Notes: generated by a model from the sequence alone, not told the origin. DNA of 64,000 nucleotides from Microbacterium aurugineum (GCF_023101205.1 NZ_CP078078.1:1178001-1242000); one strand, 5' to 3'; counted from the stretch's first letter, positions 1-12,187 are shown. Numbers and translations: made by a program.

Positions 1-1
1 G

Positions 2-247
2 GGACGTGTGCTCGCCGCGATCGGCACCACGAACGCGCAGTTCGATCCCTATGACGTCGACGTCTGGATGAACGGCGTCCGCGTGTGCACCGAAGGCGGT
101 CCCGACCGTCCGCGGGAAGAGGTCGACCTCACCCCGCGCGCCACCCACGTCGTGATCGATCTGAAGTCGGGCGAGGCCGCGGCCACGGTGCTCACCAACG
201 ACCTCACGCACGATTACGTGCACGAGAACAGCGCGTACGCCTCATGA
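2..247 (+). CDS. argJ: ArgJ, 3' end only (glutamate N-acetyltransferase / ornithine acetyltransferase)
   Basis: This is the carboxyl end (81 residues) of ArgJ, which moves the acetyl group from N-acetylornithine to glutamate and so recycles it in arginine synthesis. The frame is open from base 2 and the true start lies left of the window. The last residues, [12 protein letters not shown], are the typical ArgJ C-terminus. The stop codon overlaps the argB start in an ATGA, so the two are translationally coupled. The identity is also supported by the argB-argD-argF-argH genes that follow. Nothing can be said about the N-terminal chain or the self-cleavage site, which are outside the window. Confidence 0.93.
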   Translation, partial: GRVLAAIGTTNAQFDPYDVDVWMNGVRVCTEGGPDRPREEVDLTPRATHVVIDLKSGEAAATVLTNDLTHDYVHENSAYAS

Positions 248-1157
248 CCGACATCCAGGACACTCCGGCCGAGGTCGCCGCGCAGAAGGCCACGACCCTC
301 ATCGAGTCCCTCCCGTGGCTGAAGAAGTTCCGCGATCAGATCGTCGTCATCAAGTACGGCGGCAACGCGATGGTCTCGGAAGAGCTGCAGGACGCCTTCG
401 CGCAGGACATCGCGTATCTCCGGTACGTCGGGGTGTTGCCGGTCGTCGTCCACGGCGGCGGTCCGCAGATCTCGAACATGCTGCAGCGCCTCGAGATCCC
501 GAGTGAGTTCAAGGGCGGCTACCGCGTCACCAACACCGAGGCGATCAGCGTCGTGCGCATGGTGCTCACCGGTCAGGTGAACCCGCAGCTCGTCTCCAAG
601 ATCAACTCCCACGGGCCGATCGCCACCGGGCTCAGCGGTGAGGACGCCGGTCTCTTCGGCGGACGCCGTCGCGGCGTCGTGATCGATGGAGAAGAGGTCG
701 ATCTCGGACGCGTCGGCGATGTCGTCGAAGTCGACCCGACCCCGGTGCACGACCACCTCGTGGCCGGGCGCATCCCCGTGGTCTCGAGCATCGCGCCCGA
801 CCTCGACCACCCCGGTCAGTCGCTGAACGTCAACGCGGATGCGGCGGCGGCGGCGCTGGCGGTTGCTCTGAACGCCCGCAAGCTCGTGATCCTCACCGAC
901 GTGCCCGGACTCTACGCCGATTGGCCGAACCGCGACTCGCTCGTCTCGCACCTCACATCGGAGGCCCTCATCGACATGCTTCCGACGCTCGAGTCCGGGA
1001 TGATCCCGAAGATGCGCGCGTGTCTCGACGCGGTCGAGGGCGGCGTCGATGCCGCGGCGATCATCGACGGACGGGTGCCGCATTCGGTGCTCGTCGAACT
1101 CTTCACCAGCAAAGGAATCGGGACCGAAGTGGTCCTGGGAAGGAATGAGGTGACGGC

Positions 1158-1161
<4 letters not shown>
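244..1161 (+). CDS. argB: Acetylglutamate kinase
   Basis: ArgB phosphorylates N-acetylglutamate with ATP, the second step of arginine synthesis in the cytoplasm. The 305-residue product has the amino-acid-kinase nucleotide signature KYGGNAM at about residues 37-43, the substrate loop HGGGPQI at about 70-76, and the late ILTDVPGLY motif. The start at 244 was chosen because its ATG overlaps the argJ stop; an open frame runs further upstream but only as a shadow of argJ. An N-terminal stretch of about 30 residues precedes the kinase fold. Such a helix is a feature of the arginine-inhibited hexameric kinases, so feedback control by arginine is likely (inference). The stop overlaps the argD start. 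Confidence 0.97.
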
Positions 1162-4719
<3,558 letters not shown>

Positions 4720-4749
4720 CCGACGGCGGGGCCGCCGGCCCGCAGCGGA

Positions 4750-5346
4750 TCAGTGGAGGTCGGTGTCTGCCGACGACCGTTCCCACCGGGTGAACCGGAC
4801 CGTGAGTCCGCTGCGCGTGGGCGCGGCGAGGAACGGTCCGGCGGATGCCGTCGCCGTGCCGTCGAACGGGGCGACCCGAACGAGACGCCACGGTCCGTTA
4901 TCGGCGCGGGCGCGCACGATCACGGAGTCCGCCCAGCGGCTGACGCGTACCGTGATCTCGCTCTCGAGCCACTCATCGACGTGACCGACCGACCAGTCGG
5001 AGCCCCCGGCGGTGACCACGGCGCCGAGTCCGAGGTGGTCGTCGGCGTACTCCAGGCCGGTCTTGATCCAGTGCTCGTCGTCGATCCGCACGAAGACACC
5101 CGCCTGGTCGAACTGTCCGTCCCAGGGCGCGCGGAACGACACCTCCATCGCCTCGCCGACCGCGAGGGGTGCGAGCAGGGCGTGCTCGGTGTCGTGCACG
5201 AAGCCGTAGGCGGTGTGCCGCCAGGCGTCGCTGCCCTCCACGGCGGTGATGTCGAGGGGAGCCGAGCCGTCGGGGAGACCGGAGGGGGAGGCGGGGGCGG
5301 TGGTCCATGTTCCGTGGGACCAGGGGATGATGTGCGATTCAGGCAT
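4750..5346 (-). CDS. DUF1349 family protein (concanavalin A-like fold)
   Basis: This 198-residue protein looks like the DUF1349/YesU family, beta-sandwich proteins of the concanavalin A-like lectin/glucanase superfamily. Motifs supporting this are the N-terminal substitution-rich strand DAWRHTAYGFVHDTEHALL, the AGVFVRIDDEHWIKTGLEY segment and the final DWSVGHVDEW...RVSRWADSV...RARADNGPWRLVRVAPF stretch. Start at 5346 (MPESHII) was preferred to further upstream starts, because the region upstream is AT-rich and looks like a promoter shared with satD. Its substrate is unknown; some relatives sit in carbohydrate gene clusters, which is not the case here. It stands alone on its strand. Confidence 0.75.
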   Translation of the reverse strand: MPESHIIPWSHGTWTTAPASPSGLPDGSAPLDITAVEGSDAWRHTAYGFVHDTEHALLAPLAVGEAMEVSFRAPWDGQFDQAGVFVRIDDEHWIKTGLEYADDHLGLGAVVTAGGSDWSVGHVDEWLESEITVRVSRWADSVIVRARADNGPWRLVRVAPFDGTATASAGPFLAAPTRSGLTVRFTRWERSSADTDLH

Positions 5347-5406
5347 GTTCGCAGAATATAGCCAAATAGAGAATAAGTCGAGAGTTATGCGTGTTATGGT
5401 TATGCC
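5347..5406. promoter_or_regulatory. AT-rich divergent control region between DUF1349 gene and satD
   Basis: Sixty bases between two divergent starts are strikingly AT-rich for this genome. They contain ATAGCCAAATAGAGAATAAG and three closely spaced TTATG copies (about 5382-5403) just before the satD ATG. The SatD protein encoded next door ends in a helix-turn-helix, so this may be its operator. Promoter hexamers are not clear enough to place. Confidence 0.45.
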
Positions 5407-6051
5407 ATGGTCATCGCGGTACTCGCAGACATCGTGGGCTCTCGCCGGCTCGACGATCGCACCGCCGCGCAGCACGTCCTCGACGACACCATAGCCAGGG
5501 TCGAGGTCGACTTCCCGCTGGCTGCGCAGCCGCTCACGCCCACCGTAGGAGACGAGCAACAGGGTGTCTACCTCGATCTGAGCGACGCGATGGTGTCGCT
5601 CCTGATGATCCAGCTGCGGCTGCCGGACGGTATCGCCTTCCGGTTCGGGATCGGGGTGGGGGAGGTGCGTCAGGTCGAATCCGTCCATCGCGAGCTCGCG
5701 GACGGGCCCGGCTGGTACGCGGCTCGCGCCGCGATCGAGACCGTGCATGAGCGCGAGGGTCGCGCCGTGCCGCGCACGCGGTCCTGGATTGTCGGAGCCC
5801 CGGGGCAGGATGAGGTCATGGAGAGCACGATCGCCGCATCGAACGCCTACCTCCTCGTCCGTGACGAGCTGGTCGGCGCGATGAGCGAGCGGGAACGGCG
5901 ACTCGCCTACGGCCGTCTGCTCGGTCGATCGCAGCAGGAGCTCGCGGCCGAGGAAGGGATCACGCAGCCCAGCGTCTCGAAGTCGCTGCGCACCGCGGGC
6001 ACGGCCGCGCTCATCGAGGGAGTGGCCGCGCTTCGAGGGGACCGCGCATGA
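5407..6051 (+). CDS. SatD family protein with C-terminal helix-turn-helix
   Basis: The 214-residue product begins with VIAVLADIVGSRRLDDR, the hallmark of SatD-family proteins (named from a streptococcal acid-tolerance locus), followed by the TPTVGDEQQG and FRFGIGVGEV segments. The C-terminal third, with SQQELAAEEGITQPSVSKSL around residues 177-196, looks like a helix-turn-helix, suggesting that it binds DNA. The ATG lies directly after an AT-rich region that may be its operator. The stop overlaps the start of the membrane gene 6048, a partner commonly seen beside SatD in actinobacteria. Molecular function is not established; a nucleotide-responsive regulator is one possibility (inference). 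Confidence 0.8.
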   Translation: MVIAVLADIVGSRRLDDRTAAQHVLDDTIARVEVDFPLAAQPLTPTVGDEQQGVYLDLSDAMVSLLMIQLRLPDGIAFRFGIGVGEVRQVESVHRELADGPGWYAARAAIETVHEREGRAVPRTRSWIVGAPGQDEVMESTIAASNAYLLVRDELVGAMSERERRLAYGRLLGRSQQELAAEEGITQPSVSKSLRTAGTAALIEGVAALRGDRA

Positions 6052-6881
6052 TCGTCGCCGGCTTCATCCTGCTGGCGGTCGGCGCCGCCGACCTGGTGCG
6101 TCAATTCGCCCCGCGCCGGTGGATCGGCTACCTCACCGTCACTGTGGTCCTGCTCCTGCTCGGCAGCGTCAGCGACGCGCTTCTCCCCATGGCGCTCGCG
6201 CTGGTGGTCGGAGCGCTCTGGGTGTGGAGCATGCCCACCGAGCGCCCCGCCCCTCTGGGGTTCTGGCCCGCCGTCCTGCTCGCGGTCGTGAGCGTCGGTG
6301 CCGTCGTCGGGCTCGGCGCTCGTCCAGACGCCGGCCTGATCGGCGCGGTCTGGCGCCTCCGGTCACCGTTCGGAGAAGTCCCCTTCGATCTTGCTCTGCT
6401 GGCACTGGGCGCCGGGGTGTTCCTCCTGGAATCCGCGAATCTCGTGGTCCGTGCGGCGCTCGACGGGGAGCACACCTGGCGCCCGGCAGACCCGGCCGCG
6501 TCGCCGGTGACAGCGGTCGCCGACACCGCCGCCGCCGCAGAAACCGCCGCCGCCCCGGAAACCGCCGCCGCCAGTGAAACTGCCGCCGCCACGGAGACAG
6601 ATGCTGAGGTGGCGTCAGCACCCCGCGATCCTCGCGGCGGATTCAAGGGCGGACGACTGATCGGACCGCTGGAGCGCATCCTCGTCCTGATCCTCACTCT
6701 CGCTGCGGCGTATCCGATCCTCGCCGCGATGCTCGCCGCGAAGGGCATCGTCCGATTCCCGGAGATTTCCCGCGACGGGGAAACCGGTGCTCGGGCGGAG
6801 TACTTCCTCGTCGGCAGCCTCGTCAGCTGGGTGATCGCCCTCGGCGCCGCTTTCCTGGTCTGGTGGGCGGCGCACAGCTGA
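6048..6881 (+). CDS. Multi-pass membrane protein coupled to SatD
   Basis: This 277-residue protein has about seven hydrophobic segments: four or five in the first 140 residues and two in the last 75. Between them is a low-complexity hydrophilic loop (about residues 155-188) made of tandem TAAA.E.T units, encoded by near-identical DNA repeats around 6520-6600. The C-terminal part, with ERILVLILTL, AAKGIVRFPEI and EYFLVGSLVSW, is the conserved core seen in membrane proteins paired with SatD. The ATG overlaps the SatD stop, so the two are made together. Function is unknown. The Ala/Thr/Glu loop is likely variable in length between strains because of its repeats. Confidence 0.8.
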   Translation: MIVAGFILLAVGAADLVRQFAPRRWIGYLTVTVVLLLLGSVSDALLPMALALVVGALWVWSMPTERPAPLGFWPAVLLAVVSVGAVVGLGARPDAGLIGAVWRLRSPFGEVPFDLALLALGAGVFLLESANLVVRAALDGEHTWRPADPAASPVTAVADTAAAAETAAAPETAAASETAAATETDAEVASAPRDPRGGFKGGRLIGPLERILVLILTLAAAYPILAAMLAAKGIVRFPEISRDGETGARAEYFLVGSLVSWVIALGAAFLVWWAAHS

Positions 6882-6886
6882 CGGAA

Positions 6887-7243
6887 TCAGTTCGACGACC
6901 GGTACCAGTCCAGCTTCTCCTGGAGACGCCGCTGCTGCGCGAGAACGTCGGCGAGTTGCTTCTCGACCGTCGCGGCGTGCTCTTCGAGAAGAGCTATCCG
7001 CTCCGGAACGGTGTCGTCGCGCTGGCAGAGCTGGCCGTAGCGACGCAGGCGTTCCACCGGCATACCGGTCTCCCGGAGGCACTTGAGGAATTCCAGGAGT
7101 CCGAGCTCGGTATCGGTGTACGCGCGATGGCCGCCGGCTGTGCGAGACACCGCGGGCAGGATGCCCTCGCGCTCGTAGTAGCGGAGCGTGTCGATGCTGA
7201 AACCGGAGCGTGCCGCAGCCTCCGCCGGCGTGTACGTGGTCAT
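6887..7243 (-). CDS. MerR family transcriptional regulator
   Basis: The 118-residue product begins with the MerR winged helix (AAARSGFSIDTLRYYEREGIL, about residues 8-28, then GGHRAYTDTELGLLEFLKCLRETGM), and ends in a coiled coil (ERIALLEEHAATVEKQLADVLAQQRRLQEKLDWY) that should form the antiparallel dimer. There is no cysteine cluster for metal binding, only one Cys near residue 83. It is divergent from the aldo/keto reductase gene at 7297 and a 20-bp palindrome between them fits a MerR operator. It therefore probably senses a reactive or toxic small molecule and activates the reductase (inference). Confidence 0.9.
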   Translation of the reverse strand: MTTYTPAEAAARSGFSIDTLRYYEREGILPAVSRTAGGHRAYTDTELGLLEFLKCLRETGMPVERLRRYGQLCQRDDTVPERIALLEEHAATVEKQLADVLAQQRRLQEKLDWYRSSN

Positions 7244-7259
7244 GGTCCGAGCATAGAGC

Positions 7260-7290
7260 TTGACCTGGAGCGCACTCCAGGTTGCAGAGT
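7260..7290 (+). promoter_or_regulatory. MerR-type promoter with 20-bp palindromic operator
   Basis: A perfect inverted repeat, ACCTGGAG-CGCA-CTCCAGGT at 7263-7282, sits between a TTGACC -35 (7260-7265) and a CAGAGT -10 (7285-7290). The spacer is 19 bp, the overlong spacing that MerR activators correct by twisting DNA. A start site about seven bases after the -10 would fall at or next to the ATG at 7297, so the reductase mRNA may be leaderless. Confidence 0.8.
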
Positions 7291-7296
7291 GAGGTC

Positions 7297-8250
7297 ATGA
7301 CCACTCGGAACACCCCTGTATCCCCGCTCGTCCTGGGAGCGATGTCCTTCGGCACACTCGTCGATGAGGAGACCTCGTTCGCTCTGCTCGACCGCTTCGT
7401 CGAGCGCGGAGGAGTCTGGATCGACACCGCCGACTGCTACAGCTTCTGGGTGAGCGACACGGGGCAGGGCGGAGCGTCCGAGGAGGTGCTCGGACGGTGG
7501 CTCGCGGCGCGACCACATGCACGGCAGCAGATCCGCATCTCGACCAAGGTCGGCGCCGAGCCCCTGTGGCCGGGGTCGTGGCCCGAGCACCGGGCCGGGC
7601 TCTCTCCGCGTGCGATCCGCGCTGCCGTCGAGGGGAGCCTCGAGCGTTTGGGCATCGACCGGATCGATCTGCTCTGGCTCCACCAGGAGGACCGGACGGT
7701 GGCGATCGAGGAGACCGTGGATGCTCTCGCGGCGCTCACCGCCGACGCCACCGTGAGCCGCGTCGGCGCCTCGAACCACCCGGCCTGGCGCATCGAGCGT
7801 GCCCGTGCGCACGCGAAGTCCCTCGGAAGCACCCCCATCGACGCGCTCCAGCTGAACAGCACGTACCTGCGCACGCGCCCGGGCACGCTTCCGCCCGGGG
7901 TGGCCCATCCCTTCGGCGTGCTGAGCGACGAGCAGCGGGACTTCGCGGTGGCGAACGGGATCGAGATCTGGGCCTACACCCCGCTGCTCTCCGGCGCCTA
8001 CGACAACCCCGCGAAGCCCGTGCCCGAGGTGTATGAGCACCCGGGAACCGCACGTCGGCTCGCCGCGCTGGATGAGGTCTCCGACGCACGGGGTCTCGGA
8101 CGGGGTCAGATCGTGCTGGCATGGCAGCTCGCGCGGGGCATCCGCCCGATCCTCGGTGGCAGCAAGCTCGACCAGCTGGAAGTCGCGATGGACGCCGCCG
8201 CGATCGCCCTGTCCGTCGACGAGATCGCTCTCCTCGACGGACCGCTGTGA
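7297..8250 (+). CDS. Aldo/keto reductase
   Basis: The 317-residue product has the features of the NADPH-dependent aldo/keto reductase superfamily: an N-terminal LGAMSFGT strand, the catalytic aspartate and tyrosine in IDTADCYSFW (about residues 43-52), GASNHPAWRIERA in the middle, and the C-terminal cofactor loop ILGGSKLDQLE. The lysine of the catalytic tetrad fits RISTKVGAEP and the histidine fits WLHQED. The start at ATG 7297 was chosen because upstream in-frame codons lie inside the operator. It is divergent from the MerR gene, which probably controls it. Its substrate cannot be read from sequence; detoxification of aldehydes or quinones would fit a MerR-controlled reductase. Confidence 0.9.
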   Translation: MTTRNTPVSPLVLGAMSFGTLVDEETSFALLDRFVERGGVWIDTADCYSFWVSDTGQGGASEEVLGRWLAARPHARQQIRISTKVGAEPLWPGSWPEHRAGLSPRAIRAAVEGSLERLGIDRIDLLWLHQEDRTVAIEETVDALAALTADATVSRVGASNHPAWRIERARAHAKSLGSTPIDALQLNSTYLRTRPGTLPPGVAHPFGVLSDEQRDFAVANGIEIWAYTPLLSGAYDNPAKPVPEVYEHPGTARRLAALDEVSDARGLGRGQIVLAWQLARGIRPILGGSKLDQLEVAMDAAAIALSVDEIALLDGPL

Positions 8251-8288
8251 GGCGATTCGCCCCTGCCCGCGCTGATAGCCTGGAGCGC

Positions 8289-9590
8289 GTGTCAACTGCT
8301 GATCTGACGACCGCACCCCAGGCGATCGACCCCACGTTCGAGAACGTGTGGGACGAGCTCGTGTGGCGTGGCCTGGTCCATGTGTCCACCGACCAGGAGG
8401 CGCTGCGCGCCCTTCTCGCGGGGGACCCGATCACGTATTACTGCGGTTTCGACCCGACGGCACCCAGCCTGCACCTCGGCAATCTCGTGCAGCTGCTGAC
8501 GCTGCGTCGCATCCAGCTCGCCGGACACAAGCCGCTCGGGCTCGTCGGCGGATCGACCGGACTCATCGGCGACCCCCGCCCCACGGCGGAGCGCACCCTG
8601 AACACGCGGGAGACCGTCGAGGAGTGGGTCGGGCGCCTGCGGACGCAGGTCGAGCGCTACCTCAGCTTCGAGGGGGACAACGCGGCTCGCATCGTCAACA
8701 ACCTGGACTGGACCGCGCCGCTGAGTGCGATCGATTTCCTGCGCGAGATCGGCAAGTACTTCCGCGTCGGCACGATGTTGAAGAAGGATGCGGTCGCCGC
8801 GCGCCTCAACTCCGACGAAGGCATCAGCTACACCGAGTTCAGTTACCAGATCCTTCAGGGGATGGACTTCCTCGAGCTGTACCGCCAGTACGACTGCGTA
8901 CTGCAGACGGGTGGATCCGACCAGTGGGGCAACCTCACCAGCGGCACCGACTTGATCCGGCGCGCCGAAGGTGTCTCCGTGCATGCGATCGGCACCCCGC
9001 TGATCACGAACAGCGATGGGACCAAGTTCGGCAAGAGCGAAGGGAACGCCATCTGGCTCGATGCCGCGATGTGCAGCCCGTACCGCATGTACCAGTTCTG
9101 GCTGAGCACGGCGGACAGTGACGTCATCGACAGGCTCAAGGTCTTCACGTTCCTCGGCAGGGCCGAGATCGAGGAGTACGCCGCGCTCGTCGAGACGGAG
9201 CCGTTCCGTCGCGCCGCTCAGAAGCGTCTCGCGCTCGAGGTGGTCGCGACCGTGCACGGCATCGATGCGACGGCAGCTGTGATCGCCGCATCCGAGGCAC
9301 TGTTCGGGCAGGGGGACCTGACCGCGCTCGATGCCGGCACGCTCCGCACCGCGCTCGAGGAACTCCCGAATGCCACGGTCGCCGCCGACACTCCGGTGGT
9401 CGAGGCGCTGGTGGCGACCGGACTCGTGGCGAGCCTTTCCGAGGCTCGGCGCGCGATCGGCCAGGGTGGCGTGACGCTGGACGGCGAACGCGTGGAAGAT
9501 GAGGCCGCCACCGTCCGGGGGACGCTCCCCGGAGGCGTGTCGGTGCTGCGTCGCGGCAAGAAGACCCTCGCCGGCGTCTTCATCGGCTGA
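8289..9590 (+). CDS. tyrS: Tyrosyl-tRNA synthetase
   Basis: TyrS charges tRNA-Tyr. The product from the GTG start at 8289 is 433 residues, the normal length for the bacterial TyrRS form. It has the class I HIGH-like motif in DPTAPSLHLGNLV (about residues 51-63), the tyrosine-binding SYQILQGMDF and GGSDQWGN motifs, the KMSKS-like loop TKFGKSEGNA, and a C-terminal S4 RNA-binding domain (SEARRAIGQGGVTLDGERV). The open frame extends further upstream into the aldo/keto reductase gene, but the GTG gives the family's normal N-terminus. There is no T-box leader visible in the 38-base gap, as expected for an actinobacterium tyrS with short leader. Confidence 0.96.
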   Translation: MSTADLTTAPQAIDPTFENVWDELVWRGLVHVSTDQEALRALLAGDPITYYCGFDPTAPSLHLGNLVQLLTLRRIQLAGHKPLGLVGGSTGLIGDPRPTAERTLNTRETVEEWVGRLRTQVERYLSFEGDNAARIVNNLDWTAPLSAIDFLREIGKYFRVGTMLKKDAVAARLNSDEGISYTEFSYQILQGMDFLELYRQYDCVLQTGGSDQWGNLTSGTDLIRRAEGVSVHAIGTPLITNSDGTKFGKSEGNAIWLDAAMCSPYRMYQFWLSTADSDVIDRLKVFTFLGRAEIEEYAALVETEPFRRAAQKRLALEVVATVHGIDATAAVIAASEALFGQGDLTALDAGTLRTALEELPNATVAADTPVVEALVATGLVASLSEARRAIGQGGVTLDGERVEDEAATVRGTLPGGVSVLRRGKKTLAGVFIG

Positions 9591-9599
9591 TCCAGACGG

Positions 9600-10394
9600 A
9601 TGCCGTTCACTCCCAGCCACGCGCTCGTCGCGCTGCCGTTCGTGCGGACGCCCCTGGTGCCCGCGGCGATCGCGATCGGTGCGATGACCCCGGATCTTCC
9701 ACTGTTCGTGCGGGGCGTCGGACTGAACTACACCTTCACCCACACGTTCGGGAACGTGCTGTGGACGGCGCTGCTCGCGTTCGTCCTGTTCCTGGTGTGG
9801 CGTGTGCTGTTGCGCCCGGCAGTACCCGAGCTCGCTCCGCTCTGGCTGGCCCGCCGACTTCCCCGTGAGTGGAGTGAAGGTGGGTCCGTCGCGGCGGGAC
9901 GAGCCGTCGGGGTGGGGGAGAAGCGCTCGTATCCGGTCCTTCTCGCGGTGTCGCTCCTGATCGGTGTGCTCTCACACATCGTGTGGGACCTGTTCACGCA
10001 TGAGGGCCGATGGGGTGTGCAGCAGATCCCCGCTCTCGATGAGATGTGGGGCCCGCTTCCCGGGTTCAAGTGGCTTCAGCACGGATCGAGCCTGATCGGT
10101 CTCGCGATCATCGGGATCTGGGCGTTGCTCTGGCTCCGTCGTCGTGTGCCGCGGCTGGACACCGCGCAATCGATCCCGCACGGGGTCCGCCTGGCGTGGT
10201 GGGTGTCGCTGCCGGTCATCCTGGTCGGAGCCTGGGCGGTGGGTCTCGCCGTGTTCGGTCCGCTCGATACGGAGTTCACGGTTCAGCACCTCGCTTACCG
10301 CGTGCTGCCTCCGGCGTGTGCGCTCTGGGGCGTGATCACCGTGGTGCTGTGCGTCGTGCTCGCGGTGCGCGGGCGTCGTCACCAGCGAGGCTGA
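9600..10394 (+). CDS. DUF4184 family membrane protein
   Basis: The 264-residue product starts with MPFTPSHALVALPFVR, the diagnostic start of DUF4184 proteins, followed by AIAIGAMTPDLPLFV and the conserved SHIVWDLFTHEGRWG. Histidines and aspartates in these motifs (TPSH, TPDL, SHIVWD, TH) resemble the metal-site pattern of small membrane-bound hydrolases of the YdjM/phospholipase C-like type, so a membrane enzyme is possible. About five to six hydrophobic segments are visible. It follows tyrS after nine bases and is probably cotranscribed. The 3' end overlaps the convergent CoA-transferase gene by 16 bases. Confidence 0.8.
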   Translation: MPFTPSHALVALPFVRTPLVPAAIAIGAMTPDLPLFVRGVGLNYTFTHTFGNVLWTALLAFVLFLVWRVLLRPAVPELAPLWLARRLPREWSEGGSVAAGRAVGVGEKRSYPVLLAVSLLIGVLSHIVWDLFTHEGRWGVQQIPALDEMWGPLPGFKWLQHGSSLIGLAIIGIWALLWLRRRVPRLDTAQSIPHGVRLAWWVSLPVILVGAWAVGLAVFGPLDTEFTVQHLAYRVLPPACALWGVITVVLCVVLAVRGRRHQRG

Positions 10395-11770
10395 TCCGAC
10401 CCCCAGGGGTGGGGAGCGTCGAACTCGAATCCTGGCAGGGCCGGACGTGCGGTCGTGAGGCTCGTGTCTCCGAGGACGAAGCGGGCGACGTGAGGATCGA
10501 CGGCGAAGCCGCGTGCCGCGTTCGGCTGCCGACGTCGAGGCATCTGGAGGAGTTCTGCGGCGACCCGGCGCAGCGACGTCCGAACGACCCACGAGCCATC
10601 CGGGCGTGGAGGACGCTGTCGAAGCAGCGTCGTCACCGCGGCCGCGAGGAGATAGCCGGCGCTGTGATCGAGAGCCTGCACGGGGAGTGCTCCCGGGCGG
10701 TCGCCATCGGGTGATTCGATGAGCGCGATGCCGGACTCGGCTTGGACCAGGCTGTCGAATCCAGCCCGATCCGGATGCTCCGTGCCCCAGGCGCTGAGCT
10801 GGGCGACCACCAGCCCGGAGTGGCGGCGGGCGAGCTCCTCCGGATTCAGCCCGAGCCGATCGAGCGCGGCCGGACGGTATCCGAGGACGACGGCATCGGC
10901 CCGCTCGATCAGCTCCTCCAGTTGCGGGTCACGCGCATCCAGCACCGCGGACCGCTTGCCGTGTCCCGTGTCGAGATGCTGCCATTCCGGTTCGGGCAGC
11001 TGCGGTGGATCGATCCGCAGGACGTCGGCACCGAGCAGCGCGAGTGTCCGCGTGCACACAGGGCCGGCGATCACCCTCGTCAGGTCGAGTACGCGCATTC
11101 CCTGGAGGGGGCGGTGCTCTGAACGGGCATCGGCCGATGTCGAGCGCGACGAGGGGGAGGGCGACACCGCCTCCACGCGGTTGATCTCGAGCAGCGGGCG
11201 CGCACCGAGGAGGCGGTCGGTCGCGGGGGCCTCCGCCATCACCCGAACGGCCAGGCCTCCTGCGGCCGTGATGGCGGCGACGGCCGGTGCGCTCTGTTGT
11301 TCCGCGAGCACGTCGCGAACCGCCTCGGCACCTGCCCCTTCCTGCAGGCCGAGACCTGCGCGCAGGCGGGCCGCGTGATGGGGGTAGTTCCCGTGGGTGC
11401 GGATCCAGCCGTCGGAGGTTCGCCAGAACCCGGAGTACGGCGACCACACCGGCGGAGCGGCGCCGTCGAGGGTGAGCACACGGTCGCTTCCGTACGCGAC
11501 GGCGACCCGCTCGGGGTCGAGGTCCTCGGGTGAGCGACCGGCGGCGACCATCACGGCGCTGACACTGGCCCAGGCGAGAGCGGCCGTGTCCAGCCGCGAG
11601 GAGAGCGGGATGACAGGGAGCGCCGCAGACGACCGGTCAGTGACCGCGATCCCGAGCTCGGCGAGCACACGCTCGAACAGCTCACCGCCGTCACGCGAGC
11701 CCCGACGATCGTCGTCATCCGCATGTGCGTGCGCCGTCTCGAGGAGCGGCTCATCCGGGAGCGTGGGCAT
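10379..11770 (-). CDS. Family III CoA-transferase (CaiB/BaiF type)
   Basis: This 463-residue protein carries the CaiB/BaiF signature near the middle: GMRVLDLTRVIAGPVCTRT followed by LALLGADVLRID, then GKRSAVLDAR and ADAVVLGYRP. The family transfers CoA between carboxylic acids. The N-terminal half is a divergent partial copy of the same fold (SPYSGFWRTSDGWIRTHGNYPHH), an arrangement found in actinobacterial members. The start MPTLPDE at 11770 is chosen; the longer frame upstream is GC-rich noise next to the rRNA promoter region. The natural acids are unknown. No acyl-CoA genes lie nearby to help. The stop overlaps the convergent DUF4184 gene. Confidence 0.85.
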   Translation of the reverse strand: MPTLPDEPLLETAHAHADDDDRRGSRDGGELFERVLAELGIAVTDRSSAALPVIPLSSRLDTAALAWASVSAVMVAAGRSPEDLDPERVAVAYGSDRVLTLDGAAPPVWSPYSGFWRTSDGWIRTHGNYPHHAARLRAGLGLQEGAGAEAVRDVLAEQQSAPAVAAITAAGGLAVRVMAEAPATDRLLGARPLLEINRVEAVSPSPSSRSTSADARSEHRPLQGMRVLDLTRVIAGPVCTRTLALLGADVLRIDPPQLPEPEWQHLDTGHGKRSAVLDARDPQLEELIERADAVVLGYRPAALDRLGLNPEELARRHSGLVVAQLSAWGTEHPDRAGFDSLVQAESGIALIESPDGDRPGALPVQALDHSAGYLLAAAVTTLLRQRPPRPDGSWVVRTSLRRVAAELLQMPRRRQPNAARGFAVDPHVARFVLGDTSLTTARPALPGFEFDAPHPWGSDQPRW

Positions 11771-11985
11771 GGCGCGATCGTACTCCGCCGCACCTGACGC
11801 AGCCGAAACGTCCCCTGATCCGGTCGAAACCCGACGGGCGAGGCGTCGACACGCCCGGGCGGTGGCCCTCGATTTGCCAGAACCCGGGAACCCACGTAAC
11901 TTATTACTTGTTCGCCCCACAGGGACGCGGAGGAGCCGAGAGCTTCACCCCCCTCAAGCGGAGAACGAATCCCTTCCACTCTCTC

Positions 11986-12014
11986 TTGAGAGATCTGGCG
12001 CTTGCGTCTAGGAT
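11986..12014 (+). promoter_or_regulatory. rRNA operon promoter P1
   Basis: TTGAGA (11986-11991) and TAGGAT (12009-12014) are separated by exactly 17 bases, a strong sigma-70 type match about 350 bases before the 16S gene. It is the first of two promoter-like pairs in the 590-base gap ahead of the rRNA genes. Confidence 0.7.
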
Positions 12015-12082
12015 AGGGAATCCACCCTTCTGCGGCTGTCAACAGCTGCGCTGCGGATCACTGATCTGCACGGCGCGCCGAT

Positions 12083-12110
12083 TTGACAAGCGAGACGGGG
12101 TGGGTAAGAT
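12083..12110 (+). promoter_or_regulatory. rRNA operon promoter P2
   Basis: TTGACA (12083-12088) matches the -35 consensus exactly; TAAGAT (12105-12110) is the -10, 16 bases downstream. It lies about 250 bases before the 16S start and about 96 bases after P1. Tandem promoters are usual for actinobacterial rRNA operons. Confidence 0.78.
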
Positions 12111-12167
12111 AGAGAAGTTGCCCTGCGGGCCTGGTTGTGATGACTGGGTCGTGGGAGCATCCGATCC

Positions 12168-12187
12168 TTGAGAACTCAACAGCGTGC
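12168..12187 (+). promoter_or_regulatory. Leader boxA-like antitermination element
   Basis: The sequence TTGAGAACTCAACAGCGTGC in the transcribed leader closely resembles the boxA antitermination element of mycobacterial rRNA leaders. A near copy, TTTGAGAACTACACAGTGGA, lies in the 16S-23S spacer at about 14168. The Nus complex is expected to bind it to keep RNA polymerase processive through the rRNA genes. Confidence 0.7.
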
